A stretch of 64,000 nt of DNA from Lewinellaceae bacterium (lineage in GTDB: Bacteria; Bacteroidota; Bacteroidia; Chitinophagales; Saprospiraceae): positions 3,396,501 to 3,460,500 of the forward strand of contig JACJYK010000001.1 in the NCBI GenBank assembly GCA_020636135.1, in the 5' to 3' direction. The notes below the pieces were generated by a model. The model had not been told where the DNA came from, made no database searches, and saw only the letters and a list, made by a program, of their open reading frames with translations. Made by a program: the position numbers and the translations under genes. This document shows positions 39,037-47,413 of the stretch, piece after piece. How positions within the stretch are numbered: the first letter of the stretch is position 1; every line of letters starts with the position of its first letter.

Positions 39037-39064
39037 AAAAGGAGAAAGGAGAAAGGAGAAAGGA
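39037..39064. repeat. Heptamer array f1 (GAAAGGA)
   Basis: Four units in phase (AAAAGGA, GAAAGGA three times), starting 14 bases after the stop of the propeller gene. It has nearly the same unit as array a. Confidence 0.75.
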
Positions 39065-39084
39065 GTGAAGCCGTTTGTGCTGCA

Positions 39085-39161
39085 GTGGTGTGGAGGATGC
39101 GGTATGGGGTGTGTGGTATGTGGTGTGAGGTGTGCGGTATGGGGTGTGAGGTGTGTGGTTT
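39085..39161. repeat. Heptamer array f2 (GNGGTRT)
   Basis: Eleven units in exact 7-base phase, e.g. GTGGTGT, GGAGGAT, GCGGTAT, GGGGTGT, GTGGTAT, GTGGTGT, GAGGTGT, GCGGTAT, GGGGTGT, GAGGTGT, GTGGTTT. It is separated from f1 by 20 bases. Confidence 0.85.
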
Positions 39162-39181
39162 TAATGAAATAGAAATGCAAG

Positions 39182-39865
39182 ATGTATTCAATCCTTTATT
39201 CCATTATTTTGACATTGATCCCGGGCAACATGAAAAGTTATGAAGTACCCTATACCCACCATTCACTGACCATAACGGGGATGGGCGTTGACCAGCAATG
39301 GACGCAGGCACCCATCCTGCAAGATTTTTCCGCACCATGGAATGAAGGCTCTGTACCACATACCCAATTTCAGGCCCTGTGGGACGAGGTCAATTTCTAT
39401 TTCCTGTTTCATGCGGAGGATGAAAACATCATCGCCCCCGGCGATCCGGACGATAAACGCGGCGTATTGCCATCGGACCGGGTGGAGATCTTTTTTAAGG
39501 CCAATGGAGGCATGGACCCTTACTATTGCCTGGAGATGGATCCCCGGGGAAGGGTGCTGGATTACATTGCCCGTTATTACCGCAAGGTTGATTTCGACTG
39601 GGAATGGCCGGAACAGGACCTGGAAGTTAAGGCATCGCATACGGATGATCATTATACGGTGGAAGGGCGGATCAGCCTGCAGGCATTGCGTGAAATGGGC
39701 ATTCTCCGTGGTGATGAAATGGAAGCAGGCCTGTTTCGTGGGGACTATTACCCTGTAGAAGGTCATGATAATCAGGTGAACTGGATTTCCTGGATCAAGC
39801 CGGAATCCGTAAAACCAGATTTCCATATACCCAGTGCTTTTGGGAAAATGTTACTGGTCAGGTGA
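39182..39865 (+). CDS. Carbohydrate-binding family 9-like protein
   Basis: The 227-residue frame has two possible starts: 39182, which gives a hydrophobic lead (MYSILYSIILTLIPGN), or ATG 39230 (MKSYEVPYTH). The body has the CBM9-like/CBM-fold-related pattern seen in Bacteroidota sugar-binding proteins: QFQALWDEVNFYFLFHAEDE, PSDRVEIFFKANGG, YYCLEMDPRGRVLDY and NWISWIKP. It probably binds carbohydrate or acts as an accessory to secreted enzymes; there is no catalytic motif. The hydrophobic lead is not a convincing signal peptide, so location is open. Confidence 0.75.
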   Translation: MYSILYSIILTLIPGNMKSYEVPYTHHSLTITGMGVDQQWTQAPILQDFSAPWNEGSVPHTQFQALWDEVNFYFLFHAEDENIIAPGDPDDKRGVLPSDRVEIFFKANGGMDPYYCLEMDPRGRVLDYIARYYRKVDFDWEWPEQDLEVKASHTDDHYTVEGRISLQALREMGILRGDEMEAGLFRGDYYPVEGHDNQVNWISWIKPESVKPDFHIPSAFGKMLLVR

Positions 39866-39941
39866 CCCTGGCTTATTTATTGACACCCGCTTATCCCAGG
39901 CTTCCGGTTTCCAATCAGCACATAATGGCCCATACATCTGA

Positions 39942-40090
39942 TAAATAGTTGTTTTTCAACTATTTAATACCTTCTCTACATATCTGCTTACAGGTTTACC
40001 CATAGATCAATTTCAAGGAATACCCATCCCACAATCCACAATTTCAAGGATATACCCCGCCATGATCCAGGTCGATCTTTGTACTGTACA
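39942..40090. promoter_or_regulatory. Inverted and direct repeats upstream of the kinase/RiPP operon
   Basis: Three elements lie before the operon. TAAATAGTTG / CAACTATTTA (39942-39951, 39957-39966) is a perfect 10-bp hairpin with a TTTTT loop. CAATTTCAAGGA occurs twice, at 40008-40019 and 40039-40050, 31 bases (about three helical turns) apart. TGTACTGTACA (40080-40090) is a perfect 11-base palindrome 23 bases before the start codon. They suggest regulated transcription, but no factor can be named. Confidence 0.45.
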
Positions 40091-40113
40091 ATAAATCAAA
40101 AATCACCTTTATC

Positions 40114-41772
40114 ATGAAAGCACAAAATAAAATCATCATCAAACACCTGAGCGGAAGCAAGGTGAACCAAATCGAAGAATTCAACTTCGACCAAACGGAC
40201 CAGTTGTCCATTGGGCGTGAAAGCTCGAATGCCATTCAATTCAACCCCGAAAGTGATGCCATGGTCAGTCGCAAACATGCATTGATCACCTGGACCGACT
40301 TCGAACACTACCAGATCGAGGACCTCAACTCCACCAACGGAACGTACGTAAATGATGAAAAGATATCCGGTCCTAAAGAACTGCATGCCGGTGATACCAT
40401 CCGGATGGGTTCCAACGGTCCTTCCTTTGAATTTGACCTGAATCCACGCCCGGCAAGCCATTTGGCTGCTACCCGGATGGTTTCCATCGGTGGTGGCAAA
40501 GCTACCGAGGAGCTGATACCGGTAGAATTGCAGGCAAGCGCCACGCCTCCGGTAAAAGATTCCATCGGAAAGCAAACTTTCGAGCGCGCCATCAAAGTGG
40601 AACGTTCACGTTCATCCAGGACGCTGGTCGCTTCCATTCTCGGTTTGGTGATCATCATTGCTGCTGGTGGATTTGCCTTTAAGGACAAACTGTTTAAAGA
40701 TCCCGTCATCGTTGACAATACCACCACCGTCGTTAAAGATTTCTTCAATCCGGCGGAAATCGCTGCCAACAATATGAATAAAGTGGTCTTCATCGAGTTC
40801 GGATACAAACTGATCCACACCGAGACCGGTGACGATGTTTACCACCAGTATATGGAGCAGGAGGATAAAAAGACCAAACAGAAATTCCAGCTCCCTCTTT
40901 ACATCGAATACAACGGTAAGATCGAACCATTGCTCGGTTTGAAGAAAAACACACCGATAGGCAGGCCGATCGCCGTATCACAAGCTACCGGATCAGGATT
41001 TGTTGTCGATAAAAACGGATTTATCCTCACCAACCGCCACGTAGCCGCCAACTGGAATACTGCCTATCATTTTCCTCCGGACGCCCAAAAAGGAATCCTG
41101 TTACGCTTTGGTGCGAAAGGAGTTGAAATGGCGGGTCAGGTGGATGCACCGTCCGACTGGGTACCTGCTGAATCCAAATTGTTCGGTCAGAAACCCATCT
41201 CCGGCAAGATCCTGGAAGGTCAGGTCACCTATATGGATGTCACCTTCGCCAAAAACGACCTGCGCACCCCAGCCAAGATCGTGCGGGTAAGCAATACCCA
41301 TGACGTAGCCATGATCAAAATCGACCTCCCCGGCGAACTGGAACCGGTCAAACTGCGGGAAAAAGACGATGACATCCAGGCCGGTCAAAAAGTTGTGGTC
41401 ATGGGTTATCCAGCCATCTCACCCGAAGCCGTCGTGGTCAAGTCCAGTGAAGATGTGTTTAACCGCAGCTCCCAGGTCATCCAGGTTCCGGATCCTACCG
41501 TGACAGACTGCAGCATTGGTAAGGTCATCAAAGGCCAGACCCAACTATCCGGTCAGAATACAGAAGGTTACTACAGCTCATTCGGTGACGTCTATCAGCT
41601 GACGACCAGCGAGACCGGTTCAGGTAACAGCGGCGGCCCGGTATTCGATAAGGACGGTAATGTGATAGCCATCTTTTCTGCCGGTCGCTGGGACGGCTCT
41701 ACAGCCATCACCTTTGCCGTACCCATCCGTTACGGGATTGAATTGATGAAAACCCAGCGGGTTATTCAGTAA
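40114..41772 (+). CDS. FHA domain - transmembrane - trypsin-like serine protease
   Basis: This 552-residue protein links phospho-signalling to proteolysis. Residues 10-108 are an FHA domain with GRESSNAI (34-41), SRKHA (52-56) and STNGT (73-77), which read phosphothreonine in the cytosol. One membrane helix spans about 171-189. Residues 215-545 form a trypsin-like (DegP/S1C-like) protease with His309 (LTNRHVAA), Asp397 (HDVAMIKI) and Ser506 (GSGNSGGPVF), placed in the periplasm. No PDZ domain follows. It is the first gene of a tight plus-strand run with two kinases, a PP2C phosphatase and the RiPP genes. It is a candidate for phospho-controlled cleavage of an exported substrate, possibly the RiPP leader (inference). 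Confidence 0.88.
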   Translation: MKAQNKIIIKHLSGSKVNQIEEFNFDQTDQLSIGRESSNAIQFNPESDAMVSRKHALITWTDFEHYQIEDLNSTNGTYVNDEKISGPKELHAGDTIRMGSNGPSFEFDLNPRPASHLAATRMVSIGGGKATEELIPVELQASATPPVKDSIGKQTFERAIKVERSRSSRTLVASILGLVIIIAAGGFAFKDKLFKDPVIVDNTTTVVKDFFNPAEIAANNMNKVVFIEFGYKLIHTETGDDVYHQYMEQEDKKTKQKFQLPLYIEYNGKIEPLLGLKKNTPIGRPIAVSQATGSGFVVDKNGFILTNRHVAANWNTAYHFPPDAQKGILLRFGAKGVEMAGQVDAPSDWVPAESKLFGQKPISGKILEGQVTYMDVTFAKNDLRTPAKIVRVSNTHDVAMIKIDLPGELEPVKLREKDDDIQAGQKVVVMGYPAISPEAVVVKSSEDVFNRSSQVIQVPDPTVTDCSIGKVIKGQTQLSGQNTEGYYSSFGDVYQLTTSETGSGNSGGPVFDKDGNVIAIFSAGRWDGSTAITFAVPIRYGIELMKTQRVIQ

Positions 41773-41821
41773 CTCCCCGCTACTTAACAGTACGAATCTG
41801 CAAATCTTAGATAACCTTACG

Positions 41822-42664
41822 ATGAACGCACTCAAACATAAACTACGGGATCTGCTGATTATTGAAAGACTAGGATCCGGTGCAATGGGAGATGTTTACC
41901 AATGCATTGACCAGAGCACCGGAAAGCCGGTCGCAGTAAAATGGCTCCACCGTTCCGATATGAGTAAGCGTTTCATCGAAGAAGCACGAATCCTGGCCTC
42001 CATCCACCACCCTGGTATTGCACAGTTCATCAAATTCGAGCAACATGAAAAAGAGGCCTATCTGGTCATGGAATATGTGGAAGGTCTGACCTTGGAAAAA
42101 CTAATTCAGCACCATGGAAAATTACCGGAATCGTTCGCTTTAAAAATCACCCTTCAAATAGCTACAGCATTAAAATACCTGCATGACCAACAAATTATTC
42201 ACCGCGATCTGAAAGCGTCCAACCTCAAGATCACAAAATCCGGGCAGGTTAAACTGCTGGACTTTGGAATAGCCAAAGCGCAATTTTCTGAAAAACTGAC
42301 AGCTGAAGGATTTGTCATCGGCTCAACGCCCTATCTGGCTCCTGAACAATTTAAGCAGGATTATTCCCATAAAATCGATCTGTGGGCCCTGGGCATTTTA
42401 CTTTATCAAATGTTGACGGGACATCTTCCTTTTTCAGCTGCCACGGAATTCGAATTGCGTGCTAAAATTCAAAAGGGAGATTATTTACCTCTGGAAATAT
42501 TTTCTCCCGGGCTTAATAAATCAACCAAAAAGATCATCCGGAAATTATTAGCGGTACGACCTGAAAACCGCTGGAGCGCCAATGAATTGCTCCAGCAAAT
42601 GGAGGGTAAATCGGCTGGCGCATTCTGGAATAAATGGATCGAAAAATTGAAAACAAACCGATAA
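41822..42664 (+). CDS. Soluble serine/threonine protein kinase
   Basis: The 280-residue Hanks-type kinase has all key residues: glycine loop GSGAMG (18-23), catalytic Lys40 (VAVKWLH), HRDLKASN (127-134) with Asp129, DFG (147-149) and GSTPYLAPEQF. No membrane segment or sensor domain is present. It lies 49 bases after the FHA-protease gene and 21 bases before the PP2C gene. Its likely targets include Thr sites read by the FHA domain; that is inference. Confidence 0.92.
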   Translation: MNALKHKLRDLLIIERLGSGAMGDVYQCIDQSTGKPVAVKWLHRSDMSKRFIEEARILASIHHPGIAQFIKFEQHEKEAYLVMEYVEGLTLEKLIQHHGKLPESFALKITLQIATALKYLHDQQIIHRDLKASNLKITKSGQVKLLDFGIAKAQFSEKLTAEGFVIGSTPYLAPEQFKQDYSHKIDLWALGILLYQMLTGHLPFSAATEFELRAKIQKGDYLPLEIFSPGLNKSTKKIIRKLLAVRPENRWSANELLQQMEGKSAGAFWNKWIEKLKTNR

Positions 42665-42685
42665 AAAGGCCATAAAAATTATCAC

Positions 42686-43531
42686 ATGTTCTGGCGTAAA
42701 AACAAAAAGTCAACCAAGCCCGAGTCGAAAGAATCTACCGACTATCGCGCCATTGCGCTGACCGATCTGGGCAATATCCGGACCAACAATGAAGATCAGG
42801 TCCTCTTCTACCGGCCTACCGATCCGGGCCAGCGCAAAGCAAAAGGTCATCTGGCGATCGTAGCAGATGGCATGGGAGGGCACGCTGCAGGTGAAGTGGC
42901 CTCCTCCATGGCAGTAAAACTGATCAAACAAAATTACTACGCAGCAACACTTCCTACTGCGGACGCTTTAGCGAATGCCATGGTCCAGGCTAATCAGGCA
43001 ATCTTTCAGGAAGCCAGCCGCTCCGAAAAAAGACTGGGTATGGGTACTACCTGTACCGCCGTCGCGATCCTGGATAATGCATTATTCGTAGCACACATCG
43101 GTGACAGCCGTGCCTATCTGATGCAGGATAATCACCTCTACCAGCTCACCACCGATCATACTTATGTACAGGACCTCCTGGATGCAGGTAAAATCGACCC
43201 GGTTGAAGCTGTTCACCATCCGCAACGCAATGTCCTCACCCGCGCTCTGGGCACCCAGGCTGACCGTAAAGCAGACGTGTTCCGTGCCGAATTTCCGATG
43301 ACGCCCGGCAGTCAGTTACTGCTTTGTACCGATGGACTGTACGAATATTTTACCAGCGAAGAAATGCTGCAAATCTTGTCAACCTACAAGCTGCACGAAG
43401 CAGCCGAACGACTGATACAGGGCGCCAAAGATCGCGGCGGTCACGACAATCTCACGGTCCTGTTGGTCACTACCCTGGAAGAAAATACCGTCTCCGAATA
43501 TCCTACTCAATTTCTAAACGAAAGATCATGA
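42686..43531 (+). CDS. PP2C-type Ser/Thr protein phosphatase
   Basis: The 281-residue protein has the PP2C metal and core motifs: TDLGNIRTNNEDQV, IVADGMGGHAAGEVAS, VAHIGDSRAYLM, LTRALG, LLCTDGLYEYF and GGHDNLTVLLV. It reverses Ser/Thr phosphorylation by the kinases next door. It starts 21 bases after the first kinase gene, and its stop overlaps the start of the second kinase gene (ATGA at 43528-43531), so translation is coupled. Confidence 0.93.
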   Translation: MFWRKNKKSTKPESKESTDYRAIALTDLGNIRTNNEDQVLFYRPTDPGQRKAKGHLAIVADGMGGHAAGEVASSMAVKLIKQNYYAATLPTADALANAMVQANQAIFQEASRSEKRLGMGTTCTAVAILDNALFVAHIGDSRAYLMQDNHLYQLTTDHTYVQDLLDAGKIDPVEAVHHPQRNVLTRALGTQADRKADVFRAEFPMTPGSQLLLCTDGLYEYFTSEEMLQILSTYKLHEAAERLIQGAKDRGGHDNLTVLLVTTLEENTVSEYPTQFLNERS

Positions 43532-45339
43532 TCGGGCAACGCATAGGCAATCTGCAAATTATTGAACTCGTCGGAGAAGGCGGAATGGGTACCGTCTACC
43601 GGGCAAAAGACATCATCCTCGAAAGGGAGGTTGCAGTTAAGGTCCTGCATGAACACCTTAGCCGCGATGAAGTGCTCCTCTCACGCTTTAAAAATGAAGC
43701 ACTGTTATCCGCACGGATCAATCATCCCAATGTCGCCACACTGTACCAGTTTATGGAAGTGGATGAAAGGGATTACCTGGTGATGGAATACGTCCATGGA
43801 TACAACCTGGAGAAAATCCTCAAACAGCGGCCGGAACTGCCGGTGAAGGCTATCGCCCAGATCCTGCTGCAACTGGCTGAAGGACTTCAGCATGCCCACA
43901 CCAAAGGAATAATCCACCGGGACATCAAGCCGGGTAACATCATGATCAACCACGAAGGCTATGTCAAGCTGATGGATTTTGGCATTGCCCGCCTGGAAGC
44001 AAGTGCGCGGATGACCAAGATGCATCACGTCATTGGAACCACGCATTATCTGGCACCCGAGCTGCTGCAGGGTGCATCACCCTCCGTGGCATCAGACCTT
44101 TATGCCGTCGGTATGGTAGGTTATGAAATGCTGTATGGCCAGCTGCCTTTTAATGGAAAATCCGACGCTACGCTGGTCACCGAAATCCTCCAAAAGACCC
44201 CTTCATTCAGCCTGAAATACAATTCAGCCGATGCCCTGAAATTGAACCGGATCATCAAAAACCTGTTGCAGAAAAATCCGGCAAAAAGGTACGCGTCGAC
44301 GGGCGCACTGATCACTGACCTGGAAGAAATCGCCCGCTACGGCCGCATTCAATGGGAAGAAACCGCAGCCAGGCCGGATACAGGCTTTGCCGGTCAATGG
44401 AATACTCCGGAGTGGATAGAAAAAAATATCCGGCAGCCGGCAACCGCTCTGTTGAGGCAATTTCACTGGAGATCCCTGGAAGGGAAAATCATTCTGGCTT
44501 CTATGGCCTGTGCGCTCATCCTGTTATTTGTCAGCCTGGTCAGGCCAAAACACGACAACCTGCAGCTGGAAGAGGAACTTACCGGTCATAGCAAGGAGCT
44601 GGCTACGGATGACCAGATCTCCCAGGCGATGAATGCGTGGTCTTCCCAGCAAAATGAGACACTCCGGGAGTCGTCTCCCACGGAAATTCCGACCGAAGAA
44701 ATAAAAGATGAAAACCCATCCAAAAAAGAAGATGAAAAACCCGCAAAAAAGCCACCCCTTAATGCCCGGGAAAACGATCCACCGAGGACCCCAGAGGTTC
44801 AGGAGACAAAACCTTCCGACCCCATCAATACTTCCGGAGATAATCCGGTGACGAAAGCCTCCCCTCAACAACCGGAAAAAGAAATCAAGTCTCCGGAAAA
44901 AACCACAGCAGTGCCACCGGCAAAGGAAATGGTGGAATCAGTGCCACCGGTCAAAAAATCACGGACTATTTCCGTCCAGATCCCTTCGATGGAAATTGAC
45001 GGTTCATTTGCCAAATCCGTATCCTCAGATAACAGCCAAAAAAATGAAACCATTTATTTGATCAATCAAACTCCGGTCTATGCCGGTGGCGAGCTGGTCA
45101 TTGCCAGAGGCGCCCGCATCCGGGGCATTGTCAAGGACGCACGCTCTTCGCGTGACCGGGCTAAAGCATTCCTGGCAGTGCAGTTTATCCAGGTCGAAAC
45201 CGTCGATGGGCAATGGATCCCCATCCAATATCCCACCTACAGCAACAATGGTTATGAAGAAATCATCTTCCACGAAGGTGCCGTAGTTCAAAAAATGAAA
45301 ATTAAAGGCCGTACGGCTCAGATAAAAATCACCGAATGA
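43528..45339 (+). CDS. Membrane serine/threonine kinase with periplasmic C-terminal domain
   Basis: From ATG 43528, which overlaps the PP2C stop, the product has 603 residues. An upstream in-frame start (43324) lies inside the phosphatase gene and is rejected. Kinase: GEGGMG (16-21), Lys38, HRDIKPGN (130-137), DFG (150-152), GTTHYLAPELL. One membrane helix is at about 321-337, followed by a Pro/Glu/Lys-rich linker (345-500) and a folded C-terminus (VYAGGELVIARGARIRGIVK, DGQWIPIQYPTY, VVQKMKIKGRTAQIKITE). There is no PASTA repeat. The C-terminal domain is a new sensor or binding module to me. It probably senses envelope conditions. Confidence 0.9.
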   Translation: MIGQRIGNLQIIELVGEGGMGTVYRAKDIILEREVAVKVLHEHLSRDEVLLSRFKNEALLSARINHPNVATLYQFMEVDERDYLVMEYVHGYNLEKILKQRPELPVKAIAQILLQLAEGLQHAHTKGIIHRDIKPGNIMINHEGYVKLMDFGIARLEASARMTKMHHVIGTTHYLAPELLQGASPSVASDLYAVGMVGYEMLYGQLPFNGKSDATLVTEILQKTPSFSLKYNSADALKLNRIIKNLLQKNPAKRYASTGALITDLEEIARYGRIQWEETAARPDTGFAGQWNTPEWIEKNIRQPATALLRQFHWRSLEGKIILASMACALILLFVSLVRPKHDNLQLEEELTGHSKELATDDQISQAMNAWSSQQNETLRESSPTEIPTEEIKDENPSKKEDEKPAKKPPLNARENDPPRTPEVQETKPSDPINTSGDNPVTKASPQQPEKEIKSPEKTTAVPPAKEMVESVPPVKKSRTISVQIPSMEIDGSFAKSVSSDNSQKNETIYLINQTPVYAGGELVIARGARIRGIVKDARSSRDRAKAFLAVQFIQVETVDGQWIPIQYPTYSNNGYEEIIFHEGAVVQKMKIKGRTAQIKITE

Positions 45340-45378
45340 AAATTGTCATTAATCATTAAAAAATAAAAACCAAAAGCG

Positions 45379-46026
45379 ATGAAAATAAAGAATTACTTCC
45401 TTGGCCTGACCTTTTTATTATCTGGAATTTCCGGATTAAAAAGTCAGGAATTAAAATCCAGCACTTACGGGTTTTCTATTGGTGTTCTTGGAAAACACAC
45501 GCAGTGGTCCACCGGAAGCAGTTTTTTCCAGGGCCTCAATGAAGCGGCACCCAGCGCCTGGGGCTTCGGTGCCAGAATTGGCTATGGTTTTACGGAAAAA
45601 CTGGAAGTTTCACTGGCCTATTCAAAAGCAAACCATTTGAACAGTGATCTCAAAAATGATTGGTCCGCCTATTCGAGCCAGATGGTCCTCCTCAACCTGC
45701 GCATCAACTTCGGAGCCACCTTAAAGCCTGTCCGGTTATACCTCGAAGGGGGTGCCGGGCAATCCATGCTAAAAATGGATCCGGTCTATTTACCGGATGA
45801 TTTCTACACCCAACAATATCTGCTCAAATTATCCGGACTTGCCTTAAATGCAGGCGCAGGACTCCTTTATTATCCCATGCGGAACCTGGCGATCGACCTG
45901 GGGTTCTTCGGCCGCTTTGGTCAATACAGTAACATCACCGCCAGCGGCATCGAATACGACCCGGGAGAGAAAACTGACTTTCAATTCTTAACGACCCAAC
46001 TGGGGATAACCTACTACCTGCAATAA
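45379..46026 (+). CDS. Outer-membrane beta-barrel protein
   Basis: The 215-residue protein has a signal peptide (FLLSGISGLKSQ) and a barrel pattern of alternating strands (GFGARIGYGFTEKLEVSLAY, VLLNLRINFG, LAIDLGFFGRFGQ). It ends LGITYYLQ, near the aromatic C-terminal signal of outer-membrane barrels. An OmpW/OmpA-like eight-strand barrel is likely. It is 39 bases after the kinase gene and 27 before the HxD protein gene, so it belongs to the operon. It could be an envelope component sensed by the kinase, or an exit/anchoring site for the RiPP. Confidence 0.75.
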   Translation: MKIKNYFLGLTFLLSGISGLKSQELKSSTYGFSIGVLGKHTQWSTGSSFFQGLNEAAPSAWGFGARIGYGFTEKLEVSLAYSKANHLNSDLKNDWSAYSSQMVLLNLRINFGATLKPVRLYLEGGAGQSMLKMDPVYLPDDFYTQQYLLKLSGLALNAGAGLLYYPMRNLAIDLGFFGRFGQYSNITASGIEYDPGEKTDFQFLTTQLGITYYLQ

Positions 46027-46053
46027 TTATCAACAATCAAAAAAACATACGAC

Positions 46054-46905
46054 ATGCAACCAGGAATGAAAATATTCAGCTCACTACCCGTGGACGAGCG
46101 CATCGAATTAAGCCAGGGCACCAGGCAGGTCCAGGAACTCAATGGACTTCCTGCCGCCGAAAACACCTATGTGCCAGCCCTGCCATGGCGCAAAATGACG
46201 AAAACGGAAGCCGGCATCCTGCTCGCGAAATCCGATGAAAACCTCCCCTACCAAAGTATCGGGCTCTGGAAACTCCCCGCCACCCTGATCGAGGCCTGGA
46301 AGGCAACCGGGATCCATACAGCAAACAACGAAGCGGAAGTATTGCAGGTCATGCACCATCCGGCCTACGCCACCGCGGTAGCCAAAACCGAATCCTGGGC
46401 TCTGGAATTTCAGCGGACTCCGGAGCCCCTGATCACCCACCGGATCGCCTGCATCCCAAAAGGATTGGAAACGGTAACCTATAATCCAAAGGAGAAACGA
46501 TACCTGGGCTTGCATCTGGACAGCTGGGAGAAACAGCCGCTGGATGAACTGCCAACCACCCGCAATCGCCTCTGCATTAACCTGGGGCAAAGTCCACGTT
46601 ATTTTCTGTTTATAAACCAGGAGATCCACCAGCTGCAGCAACTTTGCAACCTTCCCCGGGAATCCAGGCCGCGGACACTGATCCAGGCTTTTCTGGAGCG
46701 ATTCCCGGACTATCCCGTGGTGCGCATAAAGCTACAACCCTTCGAGGCCTATATCGCACCGACCGAGAACATCATCCACGATGGCAGCTCGGTCGGCCAG
46801 CAATACCAGGATGTTCAGATCACCCTGCGGTCCTATTTTAACGTAAAACCTGCGCAAAGAATCTCATTATTTCAGCGTGTCAAAAAGCTATTGGTACCAA
46901 ACTAG
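46054..46905 (+). CDS. Putative Fe(II)/2-oxoglutarate oxygenase-like RiPP-associated protein
   Basis: I do not recognise the family by name. The 283-residue cytosolic protein has GLHLDSW (His154-x-Asp156), a central strand pair (NRLCINLGQSPRYFLFINQ) and VVRIKLQPFEAYIAPTEN-IIHDG with His242, then Arg259 in a late beta strand. HxD...H...R in that order, with beta strands between, is the metal- and cosubstrate-binding layout of 2-oxoglutarate oxygenases. It sits 149 bases before the RiPP precursor, with the radical SAM gene after it. A hydroxylase for the peptide is a reasonable guess. A non-catalytic DSBH protein is possible. Confidence 0.5.
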   Translation: MQPGMKIFSSLPVDERIELSQGTRQVQELNGLPAAENTYVPALPWRKMTKTEAGILLAKSDENLPYQSIGLWKLPATLIEAWKATGIHTANNEAEVLQVMHHPAYATAVAKTESWALEFQRTPEPLITHRIACIPKGLETVTYNPKEKRYLGLHLDSWEKQPLDELPTTRNRLCINLGQSPRYFLFINQEIHQLQQLCNLPRESRPRTLIQAFLERFPDYPVVRIKLQPFEAYIAPTENIIHDGSSVGQQYQDVQITLRSYFNVKPAQRISLFQRVKKLLVPN

Positions 46906-47054
46906 ATAACACAGGGGATATCCATACAGGTTTACCCTGATACCGGAATCTACGTATCCTCCAGGGGAAATCGGTGGAAGCCGGGATTTAGCCTGAGCCG
47001 CAGAACCCGGATCTTTGATTCAACAAATTATTCACCTTTAAAAAACAACATATC

Positions 47055-47369
47055 ATGTCAACCTTGAAAAAAATCTTCGTCGTCGTTTTGGGATTAGTTC
47101 CATTCGGTTTGTTTTCAAAACCGGTCCACAACACTCCGGAAACATTCAATGACCGCGTGCTGCGTATCCGCCAGTCCATCCAGGCCGCTGACCGTACTGA
47201 TCTTGACAAATCCGTTAAAAATTTGGTGTACGCCAGCCAGCAACCCGGTGATGCAGCTTCTTCCTGGGACAACTGGGACAATTGGGGCAACTGGGATAAC
47301 TGGGGTAACTGGGACAACTGGGCAAATTGGGACAACTGGGGTAACTGGGATAACTGGGGTAACTATTGA
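47055..47369 (+). CDS. grrA: RiPP precursor with eleven W-x-N core triplets (GrrA-type)
   Basis: The 104-residue peptide has an N-terminal signal-peptide-like region (1-26, KKIFVVVLGLVPFGLF). A leader-like helix (30-70) contains ETFNDRVLRIRQSIQ, and the core is Trp71-Asn103 plus Tyr104. The core is eleven triplets in strict sequence: WDN, WDN, WGN, WDN, WGN, WDN, WAN, WDN, WGN, WDN, WGN, then Tyr. Aromatic-x-Asn is the known acceptor pattern of three-residue cyclophane-forming radical SAM enzymes, which link the Trp ring to the Asn beta carbon. The leader helix and signal peptide match GrrA-type precursors, but those usually have Gly-rich repeats. The maturase gene begins 44 bases downstream. 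Confidence 0.85.
   Translation: MSTLKKIFVVVLGLVPFGLFSKPVHNTPETFNDRVLRIRQSIQAADRTDLDKSVKNLVYASQQPGDAASSWDNWDNWGNWDNWGNWDNWANWDNWGNWDNWGNY
47265..47366 (+). repeat. In-frame 9-bp coding repeat of the RiPP core
   Basis: Eleven 9-base units (TGG-GRY/GCA-AAY) encode the W-x-N triplets, followed by one Tyr codon (TAT). Codons for Asp, Gly and Asn vary between units (GAC/GAT, GGC/GGT, AAC/AAT), so the repeat has aged under protein-level constraint and is not a fresh slippage product. Confidence 0.9.
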
Positions 47370-47413
47370 TCCAATTCGCATCGCTTAACCAAAACTAACG
47401 CAAACCATTCGTC

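Noticed and set aside
43324..43527. Upstream extension of the second kinase gene
   Set aside because: It lies within the PP2C gene in another frame; ATG 43528 overlaps the PP2C stop and begins the kinase fold.
46988..47388. Minus-strand SQLPQL-repeat ORF and other frames over the RiPP core
   Set aside because: They are shadows of the 9-base coding repeat; only the plus frame has leader, signal peptide and a neighbouring maturase.
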